Origin: UTCFX2 sp963788305
GTDB lineage: Bacteria; Chloroflexota; Anaerolineae; Anaerolineales; UBA4823
NCBI GenBank assembly: GCA_963788305.1
Contig: CAWBGK010000022.1
Span: 110,396 to 174,395 of the forward strand
Direction: 5' to 3'
DNA length: 64,000 nt
Shown: positions 1-9,076 of the stretch, piece by piece
How positions within the stretch are numbered: position 1 is the first letter of the stretch
Layout: every line of letters begins with the position of its first letter
Position numbers and translations under genes: made by a program
Notes under the pieces: generated by a model
What the model was told of the DNA's origin: nothing
Database searches by the model: none
Seen by the model: only the letters and a program-made list of their open reading frames with translations

Positions 1-3000
1 GTGGGGGTATCGTCCGAGGAGCGGATGTCCAGGCAGTCCCCAGGGCATGAGCCTTCGCTGTCTTCTAAGTCCGTGCCGACCGGGAGCAGCAGGGCAACAA
101 CCCCTTTCCAGTTGGAGCCTAACGATGCCGGAGCGGCAACCCTGGCCCCGACCCCGCCGTCACCGACCGTGCCAGGCGCGTTGCGAAGGTTGGTGAAGCG
201 GCCGTTTGGCATATATTCGTCGGAATAATCCACATCCCAGTCGCTTCCAAACAGCAGCGTCAGACTGGCGACCAGAGAATTGTTTGGAACTGATACAGGA
301 GCCAGGTTTACATTGGAAAGGGTAGCGTAACCCTCGGCTTGAAATTCCCACGAAAGGTTGAATACGAAATTTTCCAATCCAGCAGGTGAAGTGAGGACCT
401 GGCGTGTCATCGTGGTCTTCGCCTCGGCTACCTGCCGGTCGACATTGACATTTACCTGCAGGTTTGCGACATCTGATGGTATTAATCGAGGACCATCATA
501 GGTTACCAGAGGCAAAGGCACGAGCCGGCCGAAATTTGGGTTGGAGGGCTGATCCCGGGATCGGGATACCCCAGCGTAGCCCCGGTGAAGAGAGGGAAAG
601 GGTCTTCATTTCCGAGAGGGCCGGTCACCAGAGAGGTGACGCCGGTTGTAAAAAACGAATAAGTAGAGGTATCGAAAGAAATCGGAGCGCCGGCGACGGA
701 AACCCAACGATCCTGCTGCCCGGCAAGCCAATCGGCCTTCCACACGACCGAAGCCGAAATCGCACCTGGACCAGGCTGGTATACCGTCCCACATGTTGAG
801 CCGCTGCAGTTGAAACCCGCCGGGTTAAGACCCGGAAATTGCCTACGTCCCGAAAGTCCGTATTGATGCCTGGTTTTTCGGTGGTGATGCAGCCGTCTTT
901 CGTGGGCACGCCGTTTTTCTGGCAGACAACAAGCGATAAAAACAGCGTCGACGATACGGGTATGGTAGATGTAATCAGTGGGTCGTCACCGCCTCCAAAA
1001 GTTGGGTTGACATCACCAAAATACTCGATGGTCAGCGCCCAGGTTCCGGCTTCTGCCGCACCTACCTTGGCGCTGCCCATCTCAAAAAAGCCCGGCGCGG
1101 TGTGACCGCCTAGTTTTTGCCCGTTCAAGTCCTTAACAAAGGTATTTCCTGAACCTGAGGGGCGAAACAAGCGCGTTTCAAAGAAGGGGAATTCGACTGC
1201 ATCGCCAGTGGAAGGATGGTTCGATATGGCGAAGAGGCTCACACCGATACGGGAGTTAGCGGTCAGGTTAGCGCTTTTAACCCGGATGATTTCGCTGGTG
1301 GTCATGACCTCGGTGAGGGTGATGTGCGTTCCGGAGGAGGGTGGATTGCCGGCAAGGTCAACCGAGGGAACGGCATCGATCAGGTAAGAGTTGACATCCT
1401 TATTCGCCGGAGAATCAGGATTTGGCGGATATAACCAGGCTGCCAGATCCGTAGCAGACGGATCGCCGCGCGTAATGATGAAATTAGGTCGACCCTTGAA
1501 ATCGCCTTCGGAAGGCGTACTCGTACAGCCGGGATTGAACGGATCGATACAACCCTTTGCCATGCGCAGGTTGCCTGATGCTTTCGCGATGATATCCTCT
1601 CCAGACTGCACCTGATTTAGCCCTTTCACCACGATCGCGGTCCAGGCGCTGGCAGAGGCCGGCGGAAGGTAGGTGTGGTAGGTGTCGGCATAATTCTTTC
1701 CAAATGCAGGCAAACTCGTCTGGAGCGGTTCATTCAAGCTCAAGGTCGGCGGTGCATAAGTGATCTGGAGCATGAACCCGCTGCCCTCGCTGGCTGAGAG
1801 ATTGTAGGGGTTCTCCGGGTCGAGGCGCTTGTAGTCATTCTTGGTCCAGGTCGGCGCCGTGTATATTTTCAGAAAATCTGTGCAGTTCATACACAGGTTT
1901 ACTGGATACTGGTAAAGAAACAGACCGTTGTTTGGAACAGACCCATCCAGCCAACCGCTGACAAAACCGCTGGGACCCGTTTGCAGGTTGAAGCGGGTCA
2001 CGAATGATGTCGCAGCGACAGGGATGACTGGTTTCGTACCAACTACCAGCAATTCCTGGTCAAGGTAAGGGTTTGTAATTGTGGGTCGATTGATATTGTA
2101 CGTTCGCGGTAGCTGGAGACCAGGCTGAAGTAACCTGGTGGACCCGAACTTGTTTTTTGACGATCGTGCCTCCAGTGCCAAGGGTAAAGTTTTCTGGAGC
2201 GACTAGAAGGTCCGCCTTCTCGATAACATAGCCAGGAGGCAGGGTAGGAAGCTGATCAAAGCGGACAAGGGCTTCAATTCTCCCGGTCAGGTTTTCGAGG
2301 TTCCTTCCGATTAATAAATAGTCTTCGCCAGTCAGCGGGCAGGGGGAGGAGGGATAGCTGCTGCACAGCTGGGCAGTGGTGATCGGAGAGAGCATCTTCA
2401 TGGTCGGATCGAGCACGATCGGATAGCTACGTCCTGGATCTGCCCACCAGTCCAGAGGGGTCTCCACCGAAACCTGCCACTCTCCATCCCCACTGGGACT
2501 GAAACTGTAGCTGCCACGAATGAGGTCCGTGGGATCGTCCTGCTCGTAGGCGATCACGGGCTCTATTACCAGCTCGGTGGTGCTGCCCTTTCTAATTTCT
2601 ACACTCTCTGACGTGCTGAACGAACCAGGTTTTAATTCACCATCTGCGAACAAGGTTGCTCCGGGTGAAAGGCGTAAGGTCGCAACCAGCGATAGTTTGA
2701 CCACTGATTCAGCATCGCAATTCGAATTTTTGGAGGAGTCGCCGTCCTTATTTTTTATTTGGGATGGCTCGCAAAAATCCAGGATGGCAGTGCGGTCTTC
2801 TATTACCACCGATTGTTCCATCATCCCTGGCGCGGAAGAAATTTCTTCAACAACCCCTGGCCGGTTCCAGGAACCGTCATATCGCACGGTCAGGCTGGCC
2901 TCGGTCAGCTCGCCAGGGAGGGCAGAGGCCGGATCGAGCACCTTGGCAAGCACTTTCTGCTCGCCGCTGCTGGGAATCAAGACCAGCTCGCTCGATTGCC

Positions 3001-3493
3001 ACTGAAGGAGGGTGTTACCATTCCTCAGGTTGAGGGTTGGGATCCGCTCGGCTGTTGATATCCGCAAGGAGTTGGTGAAATTTGTAAACCCCCCCTCAGC
3101 CGCAGTGAAGCGGGGATCGATTGGCTGCCAATCTCCAGCGCTGTCCTGGTAATGTAAAGGGGAGGAAGAGAGCGTGATCTGCCTGCGACCGCTTTCCAAC
3201 GCTTCGTCGCGCGTGAAAGTCGATAACAAGGCGGTTTCATTTTCTGGTGGGGAAAGAGTCGGCTCTTCACGGTCGCTGCGAGTCGATATCGTGTTCGGCT
3301 GCCCGTCCGGCAACGATGTTTTCAGGTTGGGTGTTTCTTTATTTTCTGCCTGGATGAGAGGAGCAAGTGCAGGCTGAGGAGAAGCTGAGGCGAGTGAAAA
3401 ACCAGTGGGTAGAACGAGGCTGATCAGAATAAGCAGCGATAATCCTGATTGTACGGTAATCGAGACAGGGAACCGATAAACCTTTTCCATCAC
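1..3493 (-). CDS. Large secreted surface protein (DNRLRE-like), 3' end outside window, three frameshifts
   Basis: Starts at ATG 3493 with a clear signal peptide (hydrophobic stretch at residues 12-32, then a cleavage-like ASASP). The frame is open to about 2110, then continues in a second frame to about 790, a third to about 530 and a fourth to the window edge, so the product exceeds 1150 residues and is truncated by the window. Around residues 400-460 a stretch of the type ALVRFDQLPTLPPGYVIEKA resembles the DNRLRE/CBM96-type beta-sandwich of secreted wall proteins; later parts are beta-rich repeats of uncertain family. Three frame changes without loss of coding character suggest base-calling indels rather than decay. 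Probably exported and surface-associated; precise function unknown. Confidence 0.6.
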
Positions 3494-3672
3494 CTACCTC
3501 CACTATTAAAGTTGATCCTCGGCGGCGAGTGGATAATGTAGATGAGGATAGTACGATTATAGACGGAATCGCCGGATATCACAAGGTCATGATCATCGTT
3601 ACGGGATGGATTCGCGTTGTGCAAATCCTGGAAAACGAGATTTAAGGATGAATCAGATGGATCTGAGGCAGG

Positions 3673-4064
3673 TCACACGAGCGAGCAATGAGCTTGTGCG
3701 GCATCGACTACCATACGCTGGTAGGGAAAACTGTGATCCTCTTCGGCAATCTTCTACAGGTTGATGTTCCAGATAGAACAGGACGGCTTTGAGGGTGTAT
3801 TCGCCGGGCTGCGGCTCGCTGCGCAGGTGAATGTTCAGCTCCATTCTTCGGCTCATGGTCTCAATGATATCGGCGCTTCCTGCCAGACTGCCCTCCTGGA
3901 TCGAGCAAGGTCAGCTCCAGGCTGGGAGGTTTTTGAAAAGGGTCCAGCTCGAGCGATATTTTTACCCGCCGCCCGTCGGTCCAGGGCTGCGCCTTGAGCG
4001 ACCGGATGCGGGTTTCAGCCGGCGGGAGCGGGATTTCCGAAGGGTCTTCGAAAAAAATGTCCAT
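3673..4064 (-). CDS. Small conserved Chloroflexota-type protein, two frameshifts
   Basis: The reading runs from ATG 4064 (MDIFFEDPSEIPLPPAETRI) through a frame change near 3860 into ETMSRRMELNIHLRS and LKAVLFYLE, then another near 3745 into a frame ending DAAQAHCSLV and TGA at 3673-3675. Reconstructed length is about 130 residues. From memory this matches a family of short Chloroflexota proteins that begin with FEDP..PLPP and end with a LFY strand; no function is known to me. It lies about 95 bases downstream of degV on the same strand. The two frame breaks look like indel errors because the family pattern continues on both sides. Confidence 0.55.
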
Positions 4065-4159
4065 TCAGGGATTAAACCACAGATAATCATCGATGGACGA
4101 GCACAATCACCTGGATACCATCCATGGCTATCTGTGGTTTTCTGGGATTATTTGGAAGC

Positions 4160-5011
4160 CTACTCGATTCCGGCCATCCAGGCCAAACCGACTGTCCCGG
4201 GACCAGCATGCGTCCCGATCACGGGGCTGACCTCGCCGAGGATAGCCTGCGTGGTTTCGATTTGGTTTGAGGCCTGAGCTAACAGGTTGAGCGCGTCCGA
4301 GTGGGCGTTGGCGTGCAGCGCCGCAATACGGACTGGATGGCTGGTTCCAACCCGTTCATGGACGAGCTCGATGAGACGGGTAATCGATTTGCTGCGCGTG
4401 CGGACTTTTTCAACGCCCTCGACATGTCCGTCGACGACTTCGAGGATCGGCTTGATGTTCAGCGCGGTTCCCATAAAACGGGTTCCGCCCCCGATCCGAC
4501 CGCCGCGGTGCAGGAACTCAAGCGTGTCCACCGCAAAGACGACACCCACCTTCTGGCGGGCGTTTTCGGCTGCCAGGTGGGCTTGCTTCAGGTCAGCTCC
4601 CTTGCTCAGCGCCTCAGCGGCGTGTAAAACAACGAACCCCAACGCCAGGGATGTCGTGCCCGAATCTACGATCTCGATCGGGGCATTCGGAAAGGCGGCT
4701 TTCGCTTGCAGCGCCGAGCTGATCGTCCCTGAAAGCTTCTCCGCGATTAATATTGACAAGACCTCATAACCTTCGGTGAGGAGCTTTTCGTAGATTTCGA
4801 GAAAGCTTTTCGGGGTCACCTGTGAAGTGCTCGGCATAATTTTTGCGCCTTTAAGGCGCTCGTAAAATTCCTTCGGGTGGATATCCACCCCATCCTCGTA
4901 CGTCTCACCATCCCAGATCAAAACCTGTGGGACAACATGAATCCCGAACTGCTCAACGATATTCCTGGGAAGATTTGCCGTACTATCCGTTACAATCGCA
5001 ATTTTTGACAT
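4160..5011 (-). CDS. DegV family fatty-acid-binding protein
   Basis: 283 residues, the usual DegV length. The N-terminus MSKIAIVTDSTANLP and the STSQVTP loop (about residue 60) are DegV signatures, and the fatty-acid head-group region IVDSGTTSLALGF and the RTRSKSI motif are present. DegV proteins bind long-chain fatty acids and, in Firmicutes, act as FakB partners of a fatty acid kinase FakA; no fakA homologue is in this window, so that role is inference. ATG 5011 is preceded by a good ribosome site (AGGAGC). It is divergent from ffh across about 120 bases that must hold both promoters. Confidence 0.9.
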   Translation of the reverse strand: MSKIAIVTDSTANLPRNIVEQFGIHVVPQVLIWDGETYEDGVDIHPKEFYERLKGAKIMPSTSQVTPKSFLEIYEKLLTEGYEVLSILIAEKLSGTISSALQAKAAFPNAPIEIVDSGTTSLALGFVVLHAAEALSKGADLKQAHLAAENARQKVGVVFAVDTLEFLHRGGRIGGGTRFMGTALNIKPILEVVDGHVEGVEKVRTRSKSITRLIELVHERVGTSHPVRIAALHANAHSDALNLLAQASNQIETTQAILGEVSPVIGTHAGPGTVGLAWMAGIE

Positions 5012-5095
5012 TGAAATAAGTGCTCCTTTGGATATAAGCTAACTGCTATTAACACATAATAATGAAAAACGTTCCTCCCATTTATAAACCTTCCC

Positions 5096-5124
5096 TTGAC
5101 CATAATTCGCTTACAGGCTAAAAT
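5096..5124 (+). promoter_or_regulatory. ffh promoter, predicted leaderless
   Basis: TTGACC (5096-5101), a 17-base spacer and TAAAAT (5119-5124). Only 8 bases separate the -10 box from the ffh ATG at 5133, so transcription should start at or next to the start codon. There is no Shine-Dalgarno sequence in between. Confidence 0.65.
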
Positions 5125-5132
5125 TCAATGCT

Positions 5133-6454
5133 ATGTTTGAAAACCTGACTCAGCGATTAGATGAAGTCTTCAAAGGCTTGCGCCGGCGCGGAAACTCTCC
5201 GAGTCGGACGTGGACGCAGCGATGCGCGAAGTGCGAATGGCTTTGCTTGAAGCCGACGTTAACTACGGTGTCGTCAAAGACTTCGTCAGCCGGGTGCGCG
5301 AGCGGGCAGTCGGGCAAGAAGTCTCGAAGGCTCTAAATCCCGGGCAGCAGGTAGTAAAGATCGTCCATGAAGAGCTCATCGCCACCCTCGGGCCAGCCGA
5401 AAGACTGAATCTTTCCGGTCCAAAACCCCGCACGCTGATGCTCGTCGGGCTCCAGGGCTCAGGAAAAACCACCGCCGCCGGCAAGCTGGCGCGGCTTTTG
5501 AGGGCACAGGGCGAGCGGGTGATGCTCGTTGCGTGCGACCCCTACCGACCTGCAGCTGTCCGCCAGCTCGAGACGCTCGGCGAGCGCCTGAACGTGCCGG
5601 TCGTGTTCGAGCAGGGGGTGAAACCCCCGCAGCTTGCGAAGAAAGCCGTTGAACAGGGTCAAAAAGGCGGCTTTACCGTGATCATCCTGGACACTGCCGG
5701 ACGATCGCAGCTCGACAGCGAGCTCATGGAAGAGCTGAGTGCGATTGAGAGCAAGGTCAATCCAGCCGAAGTGCTGCTGGTCGTCGATTCGATGATCGGC
5801 CAGGAATCGGTCAACATCGCCAAGGGTTTCCGGGATGTGATCCCGCTCACCGGGTTGATCCTGACCAAGATCGAAGGCGACGCGCGCGGCGGCGCGGCGA
5901 TCTCGATTCGATCGGTGACCGGTGTGCCGATCAAATTCCTCGGCACGGGGGAAGCCCTGGACGCGATCGAAGCTTACGATCCCAACCGGTTAGCAGGAAG
6001 AATCCTCGGGATGGGTGACATGCTCGGGCTGATCGAAAAAGCCGAGGCGGCCTACGACGAAAAGACCGCCCGCGAGCAGGCAGATAAGCTGATGGCCGGC
6101 GATTTTTCGCTGCAGGATTTTGCCGATCAGCTCAAGCAGCTCCGCAAGATGGGACCGCTCGCGCAGATCCTTGAGATGCTTCCAGGTGGGATGAACCAGC
6201 TTGCAAAGCAGATCGAGCCCCAGGACGCCGAAAAACAGCTCAGCCTGACCGAGGCGATTATCAGCTCGATGACAAAGGAAGAACGCCGCAAGCCGGACAT
6301 CTTGAACGCCTCCCGGCGCAGGCGAATTGCAAGCGGGTCCGGTACCCAGGTGCAGGATGTTAACCGCCTGATGAAACAGTTTCGCGATGCGCAGAAGCTG
6401 TTCAAAACAATGAAAAAATCCGGGATGCGCGGGCTGCCGCGTATGTTCGGATAG
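5133..6454 (+). CDS. ffh: Signal recognition particle GTPase Ffh (one frameshift)
   Basis: SRP54-type GTPase that binds signal peptides of nascent membrane proteins and docks with FtsY. It starts at 5133 (MFENLTQRLDEVFKGLRRRG); the frame breaks near 5194 and resumes as DVDAAMREVRMALLEADVN. Adding one A to the AAA at about 5193 restores the family consensus GKLSESDVD, so a homopolymer deletion is the simplest cause. NG domain: P-loop GLQGSGKTT, DTAGRSQLD, TKIEGDARGG. Methionine-rich M domain follows from about residue 320 (KMGPLAQILEMLPGGM), ending GMRGLPRMFG. Total about 440 residues, normal for Ffh. First gene of a plus-strand housekeeping run with rpsP, khpA and rimM. Confidence 0.93.
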
Positions 6455-6474
6455 ATAGACCCTTGAAGACTGAT

Positions 6475-6517
6475 CCCATCCAGGAATGCAGCAGGAGTCT
6501 GCCGCTTCCTGGATGGG
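6475..6517 (+). other. Strong hairpin in the ffh-rpsP intergenic region
   Basis: Perfect 12-bp inverted repeat: 6475-6486 pairs with 6506-6517, and an inner 4-bp stem 6488-6491/6499-6502 closes a 7-base loop. It starts 20 bases after the ffh stop and has no T-run, so it is not a standard terminator; an mRNA processing, stability or attenuation element is possible. The remaining 135 bases to rpsP hold no ORF I can support. Confidence 0.6.
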
Positions 6518-6652
6518 AAGGCCTTGAGAGGGATGCCAGTCCCAGGAAGACCGGTGGTGAACAGCCCCCTTCAGCTGCCCTCACACAACCGCGAATCCGG
6601 CTGACCATGATCACAGAACAACCCAGATAGACAATTGAAGGAGATTTTTCAA

Positions 6653-7015
6653 ATGGTACGAATTCGACTGCGCAGAATTGGCGCAAAAGCACAACCCAGC
6701 TACCGCATCGTCGCGGCAGACAAAGAATCACCTCGCGACAGCCGCGAGCTGGAATTACTCGGTTTTTACAACCCGCGCACGCAGCCAGCCACGATCACAT
6801 TCAAAGAGGATCGGGTTTACGATTGGCTTTCCAAAGGCGCTCAACCCAGCGAATCAGTCGTTCGGCTGTTTAGAAGCGCCGGCCTGAACGAGCGGTATGA
6901 GCGGTTTAAAAAGGGCGAATCGCTTGAGACTCTGCTCGCTGAAGCTCAACAGGCAGAAGACCTCCGCAACGTCAACGATAAGACCGAGCGGATTGTGCCT
7001 GCAAAGAAGAAATAG
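6653..7015 (+). CDS. rpsP: 30S ribosomal protein bS16
   Basis: Start ATG 6653 is preceded by GAAGGAG, giving MVRIRLRRIGAKAQPSYRIV, the canonical bS16 N-terminus. The core (SPRDSRELELLGFYNP, then VYDWLSKGAQPSESV) is intact. About 120 residues, longer than the usual 80-90 because of a charged C-terminal extension rich in Glu and Lys, which is common outside Proteobacteria. It binds 16S rRNA in 30S assembly. Placed between ffh and khpA as in many bacteria. Confidence 0.96.
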   Translation: MVRIRLRRIGAKAQPSYRIVAADKESPRDSRELELLGFYNPRTQPATITFKEDRVYDWLSKGAQPSESVVRLFRSAGLNERYERFKKGESLETLLAEAQQAEDLRNVNDKTERIVPAKKK

Positions 7016-7093
7016 ACAGCCGGGACAAACGTCCCTTTCTTGAATTTCAGAAGACCCACCCTCGTCGGATTAAGTTCCATTTGGAGGGAAGGT

Positions 7094-7330
7094 ATGGATG
7101 AATTAATCGAATATATTGCCAAATCGCTGGTCGATGATCCAACCCAGGTCGTGGTCACGGAATACCGCCGCGGGGCGCAGGTGATCATCAATCTGAGCGT
7201 CGCCAAGGAAGACATGGGCCGGATTATCGGCAGAAGCGGACGGGTTGCTGGCGCGATGCGAATGCTGCTGCGCGTGGCTGCCGCTCAGGAAGGCAAGCGC
7301 GGCATTCTTGATATCGCCGAACCGGATTGA
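7094..7330 (+). CDS. khpA: KH-domain RNA-binding protein KhpA
   Basis: 78 residues: MDELIEYIAKSLVDDP followed by a type II KH fold with the GRIIGRSGRVAGAMR GxxG loop. KhpA proteins bind RNA and, with KhpB/Jag, influence division and elongation in Firmicutes; the role in this lineage is inferred from the family. ATG 7094 is chosen because it has GGAGGGAAGG directly upstream and matches the family N-terminus; a longer frame from 7040 adds unrelated residues. It lies between rpsP and rimM, the conserved order. Confidence 0.93.
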   Translation: MDELIEYIAKSLVDDPTQVVVTEYRRGAQVIINLSVAKEDMGRIIGRSGRVAGAMRMLLRVAAAQEGKRGILDIAEPD

Positions 7331-7337
7331 CGATCCC

Positions 7338-7905
7338 ATGCCGGACCTGAGAAAGCCTCAAACATGGTCGGAACCAGAAGGCTCGCCCCAGTCGGGCGAG
7401 CCTCTGTACCTGGCAGTCGGCCGACTGCTCCGCACCCATGGCCTTAAAGGCGATCTCCTGATGGAAATCCTGACCGATTTCCCGGAGCGTATAAAAACGG
7501 GGCAGGTGCTGTACGTCGGAAGCGAGCACCAAGCGCTCTCGAATTCGAGGCATTCGAGGCCATTCGAGCGGATTGTTAATCAGCTTCCCTGGCATCGACA
7601 CCCCTGAGCAAGCTGCGGAACTGCGAAACCAGCTGGCTTTTGTGAGGGCAGAAGAAATCCCTCCGCTGCCGGACGGGGAGTTTTACCAGCACCAGCTGCT
7701 TGGCTTGCGGGTGGTCAGCGAGGACGGGCTGCAGCTCGGGCAAATTGAGGGGATCATTGAAACCGGGGCGAATGATGTTTTTATCGTCCGCCAGCTTAAT
7801 AACGCCGAGCTGCTTTTACCAAATATTTCAGAAGTCGTCCTCGATGTCGACCTGGCACAAGGTGAAATTCTAGTCCACCTGCTCCCGGGACTCATGCCTG
7901 ACTGA
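7338..7905 (+). CDS. rimM: 16S rRNA processing protein RimM (one frameshift)
   Basis: Starts at ATG 7338, 7 bases after the khpA stop. The first frame carries YLAVGRLLRTHGLKGDLLMEILTD... (the RimM N-terminal barrel with GRL..HGLKG); the frame breaks near 7545 in a TCGAATTCGAGG/CATTCGAGG direct-repeat stretch, and the second frame carries SFPGIDTPEQAAELRNQL, the PRC-barrel part, and LLPGLMPD at the C-terminus. Together about 189 residues, near the family length. RimM binds ribosomal protein uS19 during 30S maturation. The repeat at the break favours an indel error. Fourth gene of the ffh run. Confidence 0.85.
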
Positions 7906-7933
7906 ACCGTCATCGATCGATATCACTCCAGGA

Positions 7934-9052
7934 ATGCAAGCGTTGGAAGAAGACAAGAAATACTGGGTCGGCTTTAACCTGGTCAAGGGGATCGGATCCG
8001 CCCGGATGAAGACGGTCCTGGATGCTTTCGGCAGCGCCGAAGAAGCCTGGCGCGCTTCGACCAGCGAGCTTGAACAGGCCGGGTTGAGCGCGCGGCTGGT
8101 TGATGCAGTCGAAAAAGTCCGCTGCTCGGATGCGCTTGAGATTACCTGGGAAATTATCCAGCAAAAAATGATCCAGGTGCTGACCTGGGAGGACCCACTC
8201 TATCCCCGCAGACTTAAAGAGATCGACCAATCGCCTCCCCTGCTATACCTGACCGGGACAGTCTCCGAACAGGACCAGTGGACCGTAGCGATCGTCGGGA
8301 CACGGCGAGTCACTGCCTATGGGAGGCAGCTCACCGAAGAGATCGCACGCGGCCTGGCGCAAAACGGTGTTACAGTCATCAGCGGACTGGCGCGCGGCGT
8401 CGATTCCATCGCCCATCAAGCCGCATTGAAAAACAATGGCCGAACGCTGGCAGTTCTGGGTAGCGGAGTAGATAATATTTACCCTCCCGAACACCGTGGG
8501 CTGGCAGCCCAGATCGTTGAATCGGGTGCGATCATCAGCGATTATCCACCCGGCACACCGCCCGAGGCAGCAAATTTTCCCCCTCGAAACCGGATCATCT
8601 CCGGGCTCGCTCAGGTTGTGATCGTAGTGGAAGCAGGTGAGGTCAGCGGGTCGCTAATCACGGCCAGTTTTGCCGCAGAGCAGAACCGGGAAGTATTCGC
8701 GGTCCCGGGATACCTGTATGCCCCTCAGAGTCGGGGGACGAACGCCCTGATCCGCAGCGGGGCAAAGATATTCATCGACCTGCAGGACGTGCTGTCTTGC
8801 CTGAACCTGAGCAATTCTAAGGTCCAGAGAGAAGCCCGGTCTGTCTTGCCAGCGGACGCATCAGAAGCCCAGCTTTATGCTCTTTTGGGGCGCGAGCCGC
8901 TCCACATCGACGAGATCAGCATGTTATCCAGCCTGCCTATCGAGCAAATCTCAGCGGCGCTGGCAATGATGGAATTGAAAGGCATGGTCCGGCAGATGGG
9001 GGGAATGCGTTACATCGCAGTCTTCGAAAAAGGAGCAGAATATTCTGCTTAA
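7934..9052 (+). CDS. dprA: DNA-processing protein DprA
   Basis: 372 residues, full length. An N-terminal helix-hairpin-helix-like region (KGIGSARMKTVLDAFG) is followed by the Rossmann-like DprA domain with VAIVGTRRVTAYGR, ISGLARGVDSIAH, GSGVDNIYPPEH and FPPRNRIISGLA, and a C-terminal winged helix (HIDEISMLSSLPIEQISAAL). DprA binds incoming single-stranded DNA and loads RecA during natural transformation. Located 28 bases after rimM and 24 before topA, the frequent dprA-topA order. No other competence gene is in the window. Confidence 0.94.
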   Translation: MQALEEDKKYWVGFNLVKGIGSARMKTVLDAFGSAEEAWRASTSELEQAGLSARLVDAVEKVRCSDALEITWEIIQQKMIQVLTWEDPLYPRRLKEIDQSPPLLYLTGTVSEQDQWTVAIVGTRRVTAYGRQLTEEIARGLAQNGVTVISGLARGVDSIAHQAALKNNGRTLAVLGSGVDNIYPPEHRGLAAQIVESGAIISDYPPGTPPEAANFPPRNRIISGLAQVVIVVEAGEVSGSLITASFAAEQNREVFAVPGYLYAPQSRGTNALIRSGAKIFIDLQDVLSCLNLSNSKVQREARSVLPADASEAQLYALLGREPLHIDEISMLSSLPIEQISAALAMMELKGMVRQMGGMRYIAVFEKGAEYSA

Positions 9053-9076
9053 TCGAATTCATAGGAGGATACTCAG

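Noticed and set aside
6455..6652. SRP RNA gene next to ffh
   Set aside because: No conserved GGAAGCAGC-type tetraloop domain was found on either strand; only a hairpin is present.
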